Of a stretch of DNA of 64,000 nucleotides, positions 33,194-40,971 are shown one piece after another. Origin of the DNA: Lentzea waywayandensis (GTDB lineage: Bacteria; Actinomycetota; Actinomycetes; Mycobacteriales; Pseudonocardiaceae); contig NZ_FOYL01000013.1 in assembly GCF_900115955.1 (NCBI RefSeq), positions 124,001 to 188,000 of the forward strand, written 5' to 3'. Position 1 is the stretch's first letter; each line of letters opens with the position of its first letter. The position numbers were made by a program, and so were the translations under genes. The notes under the pieces are model-generated. The model did not search any database and was not told where the DNA came from. It was given only the letters and a program-made list of their open reading frames with translations.

Positions 33194-34573
33194 TTAGGGC
33201 CTCGCACGTCCTCCGCCCACTCGCACCATCTCCGGCCTCGAGCGCGAATGCCTCCGCCGCTGCAATGGCGGGGACATCGACGACGAGACGGACGGGGGAA
33301 CTGATGATGCGCGGGCGGCGACCGGTTCGGGAACCGGGATCATGGTGGTCGGGAGGACCTCCTCGGCGGCGGCAGCGGGCTCTTCCTCTGGCTGCGTCCA
33401 CACTGGAGTGTTCGTCTCGACCTCGTTCTGCCGGAAGAGTTCCGGAGTCTCGGTGATGATCTTGCCCGGCGATTCGAGACCCACGATGCCGACGAGCTTG
33501 CCGTTGGCGATGAAGCCGGTGAGTCCGTTCACGTCGGTGGTGTCGGTGCCCAGGACGGGCAGGCCGGCGCCCTGCACGCGCATGCCGTACTGCTCGGTCC
33601 AGAAACGCGGGACCGGCGTGTACGTCTTGGCGTGGTTGCGGCCCACCAACAGGTTCTCGGCGGCGGCACGGCCTCCCTCGACGGCGTTGAGCCAGTGCTC
33701 GACTCGGCGCACGACGCCGTTGAAGCGCATGTTGGGCCAGCGGGCCACGTCACCGCAGGCGACGAGGTTCTCGGCGCCGACCACGTGGTTCGTCGAGTCG
33801 CACAGCACGCCGTCGGAGATGTCGAGGCCGGAGCCGCGCAGCCAGTCGACGGCCGGGGAGGCGCCGACGGCCAGCACGACGCACGAGGCGAAGAAGACCT
33901 GGCCGTCCGAGAGATGAATGCCGATGCCGCCGGGCTGACGCACCCAGTGCTTGATGCCGACGCCGGTGGCGAGACGGACGCCGTGCTCGACGTGCGCCTC
34001 GGTGATCTTCTTGCCGATGTCGTCACCGACGACGCCGCCCAGCAACGCGGGCGAGCGCACGATCAGGGCCACGTCGCGGCCCATGTGACGAACCGAACAG
34101 GCGAGCTCGCAGCCGATGAACCCGCCGCCGATGACGGCGACGAGGCCCTGCGACTGACGGATGTTGCGCCGGATCGCGACCGCGTCGTCCAACGTCCGCA
34201 GCACGTGCACCCGCGGGTCGTGGCGCGGAGCCCCGCCCATCGCCCTGGCGTCGACGCCGGTGGCGATGATCATGCCGTCGTACTTGATCTCCTCGCCGCC
34301 GGGCACCCAGACGGACTGCGTCTTGGGGTCCAGGTGCAGGGCCGGGGAGTTGAGCCGCCACTCGGCGTCGAGGTCGCCCGAGAACGACAGCAACGAGTCG
34401 TCGGGGGTCCACTCTCCGGTGATGATCTGCTTCGACAGGCATGGGCGGTGGTACGGGAGGTGCCGCTCGGCGGACAGGATCGTGATCTGCCCGTCGAAAC
34501 CCATCTCCCGCAGCCGTTCCGCGGAACGGACTCCTCCGAGTCCGCCGCCGACGACCACGATCCGTTCGCTCAC
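33194..34573 (-). CDS. FAD-dependent NAD(P)H:ferredoxin reductase-like oxidoreductase
   Basis: A 459-residue protein. It has the N-terminal FAD motif RIVVVGGGLGGVRSAERL, the central NAD(P) motif LVAVIGGGFIGCELA and VVLAVGASP, as in ferredoxin/rubredoxin reductases of aromatic dioxygenase and P450 systems. PYHRPCLSKQ is also typical of this group. The last 60 residues (EEEPAAAAEEV onward) are Ala/Pro/Ser/Arg-rich and unusual. The GTG start overlaps the stop of the membrane ferredoxin gene, so the two products are made together and probably work as a pair. Confidence 0.9.
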   Translation of the reverse strand: MSERIVVVGGGLGGVRSAERLREMGFDGQITILSAERHLPYHRPCLSKQIITGEWTPDDSLLSFSGDLDAEWRLNSPALHLDPKTQSVWVPGGEEIKYDGMIIATGVDARAMGGAPRHDPRVHVLRTLDDAVAIRRNIRQSQGLVAVIGGGFIGCELACSVRHMGRDVALIVRSPALLGGVVGDDIGKKITEAHVEHGVRLATGVGIKHWVRQPGGIGIHLSDGQVFFASCVVLAVGASPAVDWLRGSGLDISDGVLCDSTNHVVGAENLVACGDVARWPNMRFNGVVRRVEHWLNAVEGGRAAAENLLVGRNHAKTYTPVPRFWTEQYGMRVQGAGLPVLGTDTTDVNGLTGFIANGKLVGIVGLESPGKIITETPELFRQNEVETNTPVWTQPEEEPAAAAEEVLPTTMIPVPEPVAARASSVPPSVSSSMSPPLQRRRHSRSRPEMVRVGGGRARP

Positions 34574-35394
34574 TTCACTCGCTCCCTGATCTCGATCGCG
34601 CGCATCGGGCACGCGCGGGCTGCCGACCGGGCCTGAGCGAAGTGCTCCTCTGGCGGCCGTCGGTTGTAGGTCAGGCGGTTGTCTTCGATCAACTGGAAGA
34701 CGTCCGGGGCCTCCGCCTGGCAGGTGCCGTAGCGGTGGCACTTCTCGTTGTTGACGCTCACGTCCATCGCGTCGCCCTCGCCGACGCCGGGTTCCTTGCC
34801 GCGCTCGGAGTCGAGCATGCCGATGCGCATCAGCACCTCGGGCGGGAGGAACCGGGCCAGGGCCAGGGTCGCGGTGGGAACGAGAACGGTGAGGCCGGCC
34901 AGCCAGAGAACGGACAGGTTGCCGTTCGCGATGGCGCCGAACCAGGAGTGCACCACGGTGATCGTCACCGCGATGTACGCCGTTTGATGGAACCTCAGCC
35001 ACTTGCGGTAGAAGACTTTGTGCCTCATCGAGGCGAGCACGGCGATCGCGAGCATGACCTCCAGGCCGAGGATGCCCAGCGCGTGCCGGAACAGGCCGCC
35101 GTCGACGAACGGCAGGACGAGCTTGATGAAGCTGAACGTACCGGTCTGGATCAGCGTGAAGGCGAACGCGTGGATGCTGCCGAACGCGATAGCCAACGAG
35201 GCGAGCACCATGTGCCCGTTCTTCAGTCCTTCACGTCCGGTGAGCTTCTCGGCCCACCCGGTCGCGATGAGCACACCCCAGGACAAGGTGGCGCACATCA
35301 TGACGTAAGCCAGCCTGGCAGACAGCTGAGCCATCTTCTTGACACCCGAGTCGAACTCGGCTTGGGCCACCAGGAGCGGAATCTGGCTGGACAA
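34570..35394 (-). CDS. Heme-b membrane protein fused to a cytosolic ferredoxin
   Basis: About 274 residues. The N-terminal part is a ferric-reductase-like membrane domain of five to six helices. Two histidine pairs, HMVLASLAIAFGSIH (spacing 14) and HQTAYIAVTITVVH (spacing 13), are suited to bind two b hemes. The C-terminal 60 residues are a small ferredoxin with CHRYGTC and a later ACP, that is C-x5-C...CP, as in [3Fe-4S] ferredoxins that serve P450s. A TTG at 35394 has GGAGG eight bases upstream; the ATG at 35334 would also give a complete membrane domain. It is predicted to pass electrons across the membrane. Confidence 0.82.
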   Translation of the reverse strand: MSSQIPLLVAQAEFDSGVKKMAQLSARLAYVMMCATLSWGVLIATGWAEKLTGREGLKNGHMVLASLAIAFGSIHAFAFTLIQTGTFSFIKLVLPFVDGGLFRHALGILGLEVMLAIAVLASMRHKVFYRKWLRFHQTAYIAVTITVVHSWFGAIANGNLSVLWLAGLTVLVPTATLALARFLPPEVLMRIGMLDSERGKEPGVGEGDAMDVSVNNEKCHRYGTCQAEAPDVFQLIEDNRLTYNRRPPEEHFAQARSAARACPMRAIEIRERVK

Positions 35395-35553
35395 CAACAC
35401 TTCCTCCGAGAGAACTTCGCGGGAACCCGCCCGGACCTGCGGTGCAGGAGTGGACACTTCAGGGCCGGGCGGGTGGGAACAGGTCCGCGTTGGAGTGCCT
35501 CTGACCTTGGGACACCACCTCCGTTTGCTGCCGTACAACGGGGTCTTGCAGAA

Positions 35554-36264
35554 TCACCGCACCGGTCGTCGCGGGCGGAGTACTCGGAGCAGGAGCACGG
35601 TGAGAACGGCTCCCGCGGCGGTGACCGTGAGGATCACCCACATGTTCGGCCCCTCGTCGGAGGCCAGAGTCGCGTTGATGATGCCGCCGGCGGGCTGGGG
35701 CTCGGCGAACGACGAGTCGCCCGCGAGGCCGGTGCTCTCCAGCAACGTCATGTGCTTCATCACCACGTCGATGCCCGCCTGGGCGAACCCGCGGATCACG
35801 TCGTTGCGCGTTCCTGAGCGGACCTTCGCGATGAACGGGAAGATTTGGCCGTGCGCGGCGCGCAACCGGGCGATGAACGCCTGGTCGAACGCGTCGCCTT
35901 CGAGCGCGTTGATCTCTTCCATCCACGACTGCTGCGTCGGGTTCGGCACGTCGGGCGTGGTCAGCCCGAACCCGGCGGCCGTCTTCTTCGTCAGCGCGTC
36001 CAGCATCATGTGGTCGAGCATGATCATCTTGCCGATCTGCTTGACCCTGGCGTTGGACGCCTTGGTGGCCGTGAGCTCGCCCATGGGCATCTCCCACAGG
36101 CCTGCGAGGCGCACCCTGTTGAGCAGTTCGCGGTCGTTCGCGGTCAAAGGTCCGCTCGGGGTGTCCATCACTCCCCCGGTGTCCGCGGGCTGCGCTGCAG
36201 CCGTGGCGGAGAGGCCGGAGAAGAGGAACAACATCGCAAAGACGGTGGCGAGGGCTCTAGTCAT
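35554..36264 (-). CDS. Exported DUF4142 protein with C-terminal membrane anchor
   Basis: A 236-residue protein. It has a signal peptide (MTRALATVFAMLFLFSGLSATAAAQ), a DUF4142 (ferritin-like four-helix) domain (LTANDRELLNRVRLAGLWEMPMG, QIGKMIMLDHMMLDAL, FIARLRAAHGQIFPFI) and a last hydrophobic segment (MWVILTVTAAGAVLTVLLLRVL) ending in arginines. It therefore sits on the outer face of the membrane. The His/Met-rich helices hint at metal binding. The ATG at 36264 has GAGGACAAC upstream. It is part of the row of four genes with the lipoprotein and the redox proteins. Confidence 0.85.
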   Translation of the reverse strand: MTRALATVFAMLFLFSGLSATAAAQPADTGGVMDTPSGPLTANDRELLNRVRLAGLWEMPMGELTATKASNARVKQIGKMIMLDHMMLDALTKKTAAGFGLTTPDVPNPTQQSWMEEINALEGDAFDQAFIARLRAAHGQIFPFIAKVRSGTRNDVIRGFAQAGIDVVMKHMTLLESTGLAGDSSFAEPQPAGGIINATLASDEGPNMWVILTVTAAGAVLTVLLLRVLRPRRPVR

Positions 36265-36332
36265 CGTCTTGTTGTCCTCGTTGTCCAAAGGAAGTCGATA
36301 GGGGATCAATGAATTTCGGGTGAGCAGTGGGC

Positions 36333-36941
36333 TCAGTAGCCGGGTGCTGCCGGAGGTGCCGCGGACTGCGGTGTCTGCGCCGTTCCGGAACCGGGGGACG
36401 TGCTCGGCGTACTGCTGCTCTTGCCGCTGTTGCTGTTGTTCTGGGCTTTCCCGCCGGTGATCTTGGCGCCGTTCGGCGCGGTGACCCACCACACACCGCC
36501 CTTGGCCTGGCCCTTCATGTCGCCGGCGACCTTGTCCTCGGCGTACGTGTACTGCGGGTAGCCCGCGATGGTCAGCTGCTTGGTGCCATCAGGCCTGGTC
36601 AGGACACCCATCGAGATGGGGTCCACACCGGTCGCCATCGGGGTCTTGTCCGCGAGGACCGGCTTCCAGGCCTTCGCGCACTCGCCCTCGCAGTTCGACT
36701 TGGACGGCTTGGGGACGTCCTTGTCGTAGCGGTACATGGGCAGCCCCTCGGCGTCGATCACGAACCACCCCATCTGCTCGGTGTTGGCGATGAAGTAGTT
36801 GTTGTGACCCCCCAGGTCAGCCGGTTTCGCCTGCAGGCCACCGGGTGCGGCCTCCCCACCGGGAGGGGTCTGGGTGCTGCCGCACGCGGTGAGGGAGATA
36901 GCCAGTGCCGCCAGGGCGGTGATGGCTGGTCCACGTCGCAT
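36333..36941 (-). CDS. Lipoprotein with secreted PF03640-type repeats
   Basis: A 202-residue protein with a lipobox ISLTACGS (Cys20) predicting attachment to the outer face of the membrane. Two copies of the short Lipoprotein_15 repeat follow: GWFVIDAEGLPMYRYDKDV with CEGECAKAWKPVLA, and LTRPDGTKQLTIAGYPQYTYAEDKVAGD with WWVTAPNG. The tail is Ser/Pro/Gly-rich. The repeat family has no proven function but is frequent beside redox membrane proteins. The gene is divergent from the ECF sigma gene and has a sigma-type promoter 60 bases upstream. Confidence 0.9.
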   Translation of the reverse strand: MRRGPAITALAALAISLTACGSTQTPPGGEAAPGGLQAKPADLGGHNNYFIANTEQMGWFVIDAEGLPMYRYDKDVPKPSKSNCEGECAKAWKPVLADKTPMATGVDPISMGVLTRPDGTKQLTIAGYPQYTYAEDKVAGDMKGQAKGGVWWVTAPNGAKITGGKAQNNSNSGKSSSTPSTSPGSGTAQTPQSAAPPAAPGY

Positions 36942-36976
36942 CGGCAGGTCCTTTCTCAGCGGGGGTACCGAGGAGT

Positions 36977-37001
36977 ACGGACACGTTCCGGCAACGGTTC
37001 A
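36977..37001 (-). promoter_or_regulatory. ECF-sigma (SigL-like) promoter for the lipoprotein operon
   Basis: On the minus strand TGAACC (37001-36996) is followed after exactly 16 bases by CGT (36979-36977). This equals the TGAACC-N16-CGT form known for M. tuberculosis SigL promoters. It ends 35 bases before the lipoprotein start. The divergent ECF sigma factor is the natural candidate to use it (inference). Confidence 0.6.
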
Positions 37002-37012
37002 CGAACTTCGTG
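37000..37012. promoter_or_regulatory. Palindrome in the sigma/lipoprotein divergent promoter
   Basis: CACGAA and TTCGTG are perfect arms around one C, touching the -35 of the lipoprotein promoter and 43 bases before the sigma-factor start. It could be an additional operator, but no regulator is adjacent other than the sigma/anti-sigma pair. Confidence 0.35.
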
Positions 37013-37055
37013 AGGAATATTTGCCTCTCGACTTGAGACGGTTGATAGGGCAAGG

Positions 37056-37625
37056 ATGTCCCCCGTGGCGCGGCATAGACGTCAACGCGAGTTAGACGAA
37101 CAATCACCAAGACCGGGGTCTCTCGAGGAAGAGTTGATCCGTCGGCTGTACGAGGAATTCGGGAGCGCCCTGCTGGGACACTGCATGAGGTTGACGGGCC
37201 ACGATCGACAGTGGGCCGAGGACATCGTGCAGGAGACCCTGGTCAGGGCATGGCGCAACGCCGAAAAGCTCGAGCGTGACCCCGTGCTCTTGCGGTCGTG
37301 GTTGTTCACGGTGGCAAGGCGGTTGGTCATTGACGACAGGCGTAAGAGAAGCGTCCGTCCGCAGGAGTTCGAACTGACCCCTTCGGACGAGTCGCCTTCC
37401 GGCAGCGAAGAGGATCGCACCCTCGCGGCGATCGTCGTGGCCGAGGCGATGAACGGTCTCTCCGAGGAACACAGGGAGGCTATTCTCGAGACATATCTGC
37501 GGGACCGCACTGTCGGTGAGGCCGCGGCTGCACTGGGTGTGCCGCCGGGAACGGTCAAGTCGAGGGTGTACTACGCGCTCCGTGCGTTGCGGCGTGCGTT
37601 GCACGATCGGGGAGAGACGCGGTGA
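37056..37625 (+). CDS. ECF RNA polymerase sigma factor
   Basis: A 189-residue group-IV sigma factor. Region 2 reads YEEFGSALLGHCMRLTGHDRQWAEDIVQETLVRAWRNAE...LRSWLFTVARRLVIDDRRKR and region 4 reads LSEEHREAILETYLRDRTVGEAAAALGVPPGTVKSRVYYALRALR. It is coupled by a GTGA overlap to a membrane anti-sigma factor. The arrangement and the TGAACC-N16-CGT promoter opposite suggest a SigL/SigK-like factor responding to envelope or redox stress. The ATG at 37056 has AAGG close upstream; GTG at 37065 is possible. Confidence 0.95.
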   Translation: MSPVARHRRQRELDEQSPRPGSLEEELIRRLYEEFGSALLGHCMRLTGHDRQWAEDIVQETLVRAWRNAEKLERDPVLLRSWLFTVARRLVIDDRRKRSVRPQEFELTPSDESPSGSEEDRTLAAIVVAEAMNGLSEEHREAILETYLRDRTVGEAAAALGVPPGTVKSRVYYALRALRRALHDRGETR

Positions 37626-38362
37626 CAACGGCACCAGATCACCTCGACGTCGCCGCCTACGTGCTCGGCATCCTCGATGCCGATGAGGTGGAGGCGTTCG
37701 AGAACCACCTGACCGAGTGTCGGCGGTGTGCTCTTGACCTGCGCGACTTCGCGGTGGTGCCCGACCTCATCGACGAGGCCGACGCGGGCGGGATGCTGCG
37801 CGGGACAGCTCCGGAACGCCCCGACGGCAAGTCGGTGCGGGTCATGCTCGACGCCGTCTCGGCGCGCAGGAAGCGCCGCCGGTGGTTCGTCGCCCAGGGT
37901 GTCGCGGCCGCCGCCGCCGGCATCGTGGCGGTGACCGCCGTGGTGACGACGCTCGTCGTGCGCGGCGGAGACGAAGGTTCGAACCAGGCCGCGCCAGGCG
38001 GCACCACGACCACGTCGCAGACTCCGGTGGCGAACAACTCCACGGACTCCTCGATGAAGGTCCAGCAGCAGGATCCGAACAGCGGTGTCTTCACGAAGAT
38101 CAACGCCTCCGACGAGCCGTGGGGAACCTCGATGGACATCGAGGTCAGCGGCATGACCGGCCCCAGCAGGGGCTCCCTCGTCGCGGTCGGACGCGCGGGT
38201 CGCGTCGCCCAGGTCACGTCCTGGTACGCCCCGGAACCGGTGGCGGGCGACAAGAAGACCATCCGGCTGCAGGCGAACGTGGCCATGCGCTGGCACGAGA
38301 TCGCGACGTTCCGGATCGTCGACGAGAACGGCAAGACCCTGCTCGAAGTCGTGGCTTCCTGA
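37622..38362 (+). CDS. Membrane anti-sigma factor with zinc-binding ZAS motif
   Basis: A 246-residue protein. The cytosolic N-terminus carries the ZAS signature HLTECRRC (H-x3-C-x2-C) after an upstream VAAYVLGILD helix. One transmembrane helix lies at about 97-117 (FVAQGVAAAAAGIVAVTAVVTTLVV). An outer C-terminal RskA-like domain follows (SSMKVQQQDPNSGVF...). It would hold the sigma factor inactive and release it on thiol oxidation or proteolysis. It is translation-coupled to the sigma gene, and a strong terminator follows. Confidence 0.94.
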   Translation: MTTAPDHLDVAAYVLGILDADEVEAFENHLTECRRCALDLRDFAVVPDLIDEADAGGMLRGTAPERPDGKSVRVMLDAVSARRKRRRWFVAQGVAAAAAGIVAVTAVVTTLVVRGGDEGSNQAAPGGTTTTSQTPVANNSTDSSMKVQQQDPNSGVFTKINASDEPWGTSMDIEVSGMTGPSRGSLVAVGRAGRVAQVTSWYAPEPVAGDKKTIRLQANVAMRWHEIATFRIVDENGKTLLEVVAS

Positions 38363-38382
38363 CGTTTCGCGACACCAGAGGG

Positions 38383-38419
38383 CTGCCCCCGCGGGATCCG
38401 TGAGATCCTGTGGGGGCAG
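38383..38419 (+). terminator. Rho-independent terminator after the anti-sigma gene
   Basis: CTGCCCCCGCGGGATC (38383-38398) pairs with GATCCTGTGGGGGCAG (38404-38419), two positions being G-T, around a five-base loop. TTGTCGTTTT follows. It isolates the sigma operon from the next gene and argues against a start at the GTG (38410) inside the stem. Confidence 0.85.
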
Positions 38420-38445
38420 TTGTCGTTTTCGGGGAGGCTATCTAC

Positions 38446-38856
38446 GTGGCAATTGGCCCGTCAGCGGTCGAGCGCTGGCTCGATCTGTCCACAGAGGAGC
38501 TCCGTGCTCAGATCACGAAGCTCGTCGCAGCCCGGCTACCGGGTGATCACGCTGTGTGGCAGGCGATCCGGCGTCACCCAGCACTCGTCCCCCGCATTCG
38601 CGGCGTCCTGTCCGGACTCGCGGCGACGGCGGCCGGCGGCAAGGACGAGGCCATGCAGAAGGTCTGGATCTCCAAGGCGCGTGCCGCTCTGGACCAGCCC
38701 TACGTGGCACCGGTGAAAGCCGCCCGCAAGCCGGTGGTTAAAGAAGAGCCCGTCGAGGAACCCGAACCGGTGATCGACCTGCGCGAGCCGGAACCCCAGG
38801 AGCTCAAGCAGCCGCACAAGGCCATTCCGACGATGCTCTTCCAGGAACCGAGTTAA
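38446..38856 (+). CDS. Hypothetical protein with acidic Pro/Glu tail
   Basis: About 136 residues, not recognised. The N-terminal 85 residues are helical (VERWLDLSTEELRAQITKLVAARL, HPALVPRIRGVLSGLA). The tail is rich in Pro, Glu and Lys (KPVVKEEPVEEPEPVIDLREP) and probably disordered. The GTG at 38446 has a strong GGGGAGG site nine bases upstream; the GTG at 38410 lies in a terminator hairpin and is rejected. It is followed after 13 bases by a YkvA-like membrane gene, so the two may form an operon. Confidence 0.7.
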   Translation: MAIGPSAVERWLDLSTEELRAQITKLVAARLPGDHAVWQAIRRHPALVPRIRGVLSGLAATAAGGKDEAMQKVWISKARAALDQPYVAPVKAARKPVVKEEPVEEPEPVIDLREPEPQELKQPHKAIPTMLFQEPS

Positions 38857-38869
38857 GGGGTCCGCTCAG

Positions 38870-39340
38870 ATGGTCGTCTTCGGATCGTTCATCTCCCTGG
38901 CCGGCTTGCTGATCCTGTTGCTGCGAAACGCCCCGCTGGGCGGCCTGAGCCCGGCGGTGGTCGGCTGGGTGCTGATCCCGCTCGGGCTGGTCTTCGCGGT
39001 CCTGGGCGTGCTGCGCAACCGCCGCAAACGCGCGCAGAACGGTCCCGGCCCGGTCGGGAACCCGATCCAGCGCGCGAAGGCGTTGCCTCGGCTGTGGAAG
39101 ACCTGGCGCAGCGGGAAGTACCCGGAGCTGCCGCGCAGCCAGGTGCTGCTGTGGGTGGTGGGGCTGGTCTACCTCGTGTCGCCGATCGACGTCCTGCCGG
39201 AGTTCCTTCCGGTGATCGGCGTGACCGACGACGCGGGTGTCCTCGTGTGGCTGCTCAGCAGTCTTTCGGTGGCCTCAGGCTCGTACCTGCGCTGGGAGAA
39301 GGATCATCGCGACACGAGTCGCGGGATCGAGGCCCCGTGA
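38870..39340 (+). CDS. YkvA-family (DUF1232) small membrane protein
   Basis: A 156-residue protein. Two N-terminal hydrophobic helices (about 3-50) lie before a DUF1232 domain with the diagnostic LVYLVSPIDVLPEFLPVIGVTDD and a final hydrophobic stretch (VLVWLLSSLSVASG). DUF1232 proteins are widespread and of unknown function. The last 66 bases overlap the convergent acetyltransferase gene. Confidence 0.88.
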   Translation: MVVFGSFISLAGLLILLLRNAPLGGLSPAVVGWVLIPLGLVFAVLGVLRNRRKRAQNGPGPVGNPIQRAKALPRLWKTWRSGKYPELPRSQVLLWVVGLVYLVSPIDVLPEFLPVIGVTDDAGVLVWLLSSLSVASGSYLRWEKDHRDTSRGIEAP

Positions 39341-39772
39341 GGCCTCCTCGCGCATGATCCCGGCCAGACCGGGCGACGTGTCCGCGACGGCCTGGAAACC
39401 GAGACGCTCGTAGTACGGCGCGTTCCACGGCACATCGCGGAACGTCGTCAGCGTCACGGCGCGTTCGGAGCGGGTGACGTGCTCGATCAGCGCCGCACCG
39501 ATCCCCTGGCGGGCATGCGTTGGATGCACGCTGACCTGGTGGACGTGGGTGGCGCCGTCAACGTCGCCGACCGCGATGAACGCCACGGGCACGCCTTGCG
39601 CGCCGATGGCGACCCAGACCTCGTGCTCGGCGAGGTCCTCCAGGGACATCGGGTCGTCGTCGGCGATCTCGGGCATCCCGATGTCGCGGAACGGCTCTCC
39701 GGAGGCGTTTTCGATCTGCTGGAGGTACGGCAGTTCGGCTGGTTGGGCGAGACGGATCAACACGCCCGTCAT
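39275..39772 (-). CDS. GNAT-family N-acetyltransferase
   Basis: A 165-residue protein with the acetyl-CoA loop HARQGIGAALIEHV (Q/R-x-x-G-x-G/A) after the beta4 strand ATHVHQVSVHP, and the C-terminal APYYERLGFQAV typical of GNAT enzymes. Acceptor unknown. ATG 39772 gives MTGVLIRLAQPAELP; an upstream start is possible. It is convergent with the DUF1232 gene and divergent from the phosphatase gene. Confidence 0.92.
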   Translation of the reverse strand: MTGVLIRLAQPAELPYLQQIENASGEPFRDIGMPEIADDDPMSLEDLAEHEVWVAIGAQGVPVAFIAVGDVDGATHVHQVSVHPTHARQGIGAALIEHVTRSERAVTLTTFRDVPWNAPYYERLGFQAVADTSPGLAGIMREEASRGLDPATRVAMILLPAQVRA

Positions 39773-39825
39773 CCTGGTAGGTCGGACGCGGACCCCGCAG
39801 CCCAATAACGTTAAAGTCCGACCCG

Positions 39826-40971
39826 ATGCGAACGAAGACAGTGCGCGTCCTCCTGGTAGAGGACGACGATGGCGACGCCCTCCTCGTCGAGGCGTTGCTC
39901 GAAGAGGTGAGCGCTCCGTTCGTGCTGGCGCGCGCCCGCACGCTGGCGGAGTCCGAACGGCTGCTCGGCGACGCCGAGTGCGTGCTTCTCGACCTGGGCC
40001 TGCCCGACTCGACCGGCCTGAACGCGCTGCACCGGTTGCTGAGCAAGCCGAACGCGCCCGCGATCCTGGTGCTGACTGGGCGCGACGACGAACGCGAGGG
40101 CATCACCGCGGTCGCGGCCGGTGCGGAGGACTACCTGGTCAAGGGCCAGGTCGACGGCGAACTGCTGCTGCGCGGTGTCCGGTACGCGGTCGAACGCCGC
40201 CGTTCCGAGGACGCCCAGCGCCAGTTGCGGGAAGCCAAGCTGCTGGCCGCCGAACGGGCCCGGCTCGAACGCGGCCTGCTCCCTCCCCCGCTGCTGCAGA
40301 ACTCGGACGTCGACCTGGAGGTCCGCTACCAGCCCGGTGGCCAGCGAATGCTGCTCGGCGGCGACTTCTACGACGCCGTCGGCATGCCGGACGGCACCGT
40401 CCACGCGATCATCGGCGACGTCTGCGGCCACGGCCCGGACGAGGCCGCGCTGGGCGTCTGCCTGCGGATCGCGTGGCGCGCGCTGGTCCTCTCCGGCGCA
40501 CCGCCCGAGAAGGTGCTGCAGACGCTGGACCAGGTGCTGGTCGCGGAACGGCACGGTGACGGCATCTTCACCACCGCCTGCATGGTCACGGTCGCGCCGG
40601 ACCGCCGGTCGGCGCGCTACTTCCTCGCCGGGCACCCCGAGCCGTTGCTGATGGTGGGCGACCGGATCGTGGACCTGCCGCAGTCGAAGATCGGCGTGCC
40701 GCTCGGCGTGCTGCCCGACTACGCGTGGACCGGCGTGGACGTGCCGCTGCCGTCCGGCTGGTCACTTGCCTGCTACACGGATGGATTGATCGAGGGCCGG
40801 GTACCTGACGACATCGACCGGCTCGGCGTGGAACGCCTGTGCGACATCCTGCACAGGCACCTGCGGAACGGGCCGAACTGGATGGACTCCGTCATCGCGG
40901 AGGTGACGGAGCTCAACGGAGGCGCGCTCGATGACGACGTGGCCATTCTGCTGCTGAAGGACGGTAAGTGA
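39826..40971 (+). CDS. Receiver-PP2C (SpoIIE-type) phosphatase response regulator
   Basis: A 381-residue protein. The receiver domain (about 5-125) has acidic DDD at 13-15 and phospho-acceptor D56 in CVLLDLGLPDSTG. A short helical linker and a PPM/SpoIIE-type Ser/Thr phosphatase domain follow (about 165-380) with metal-site residues in LLGGDFYDAV, IIGDVCGHGPDEAAL and LDDDVAILLL. It probably dephosphorylates an anti-sigma-factor antagonist or other protein when phosphorylated. It is translation-coupled to the kinase gene downstream (GTGA overlap). Confidence 0.93.
   Translation: MRTKTVRVLLVEDDDGDALLVEALLEEVSAPFVLARARTLAESERLLGDAECVLLDLGLPDSTGLNALHRLLSKPNAPAILVLTGRDDEREGITAVAAGAEDYLVKGQVDGELLLRGVRYAVERRRSEDAQRQLREAKLLAAERARLERGLLPPPLLQNSDVDLEVRYQPGGQRMLLGGDFYDAVGMPDGTVHAIIGDVCGHGPDEAALGVCLRIAWRALVLSGAPPEKVLQTLDQVLVAERHGDGIFTTACMVTVAPDRRSARYFLAGHPEPLLMVGDRIVDLPQSKIGVPLGVLPDYAWTGVDVPLPSGWSLACYTDGLIEGRVPDDIDRLGVERLCDILHRHLRNGPNWMDSVIAEVTELNGGALDDDVAILLLKDGK

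Noticed and set aside
38410..38445. Upstream GTG start for the hypothetical gene at 38446
   Set aside because: The GTG lies in the descending arm of a strong terminator hairpin, while GTG 38446 has a good ribosome site.
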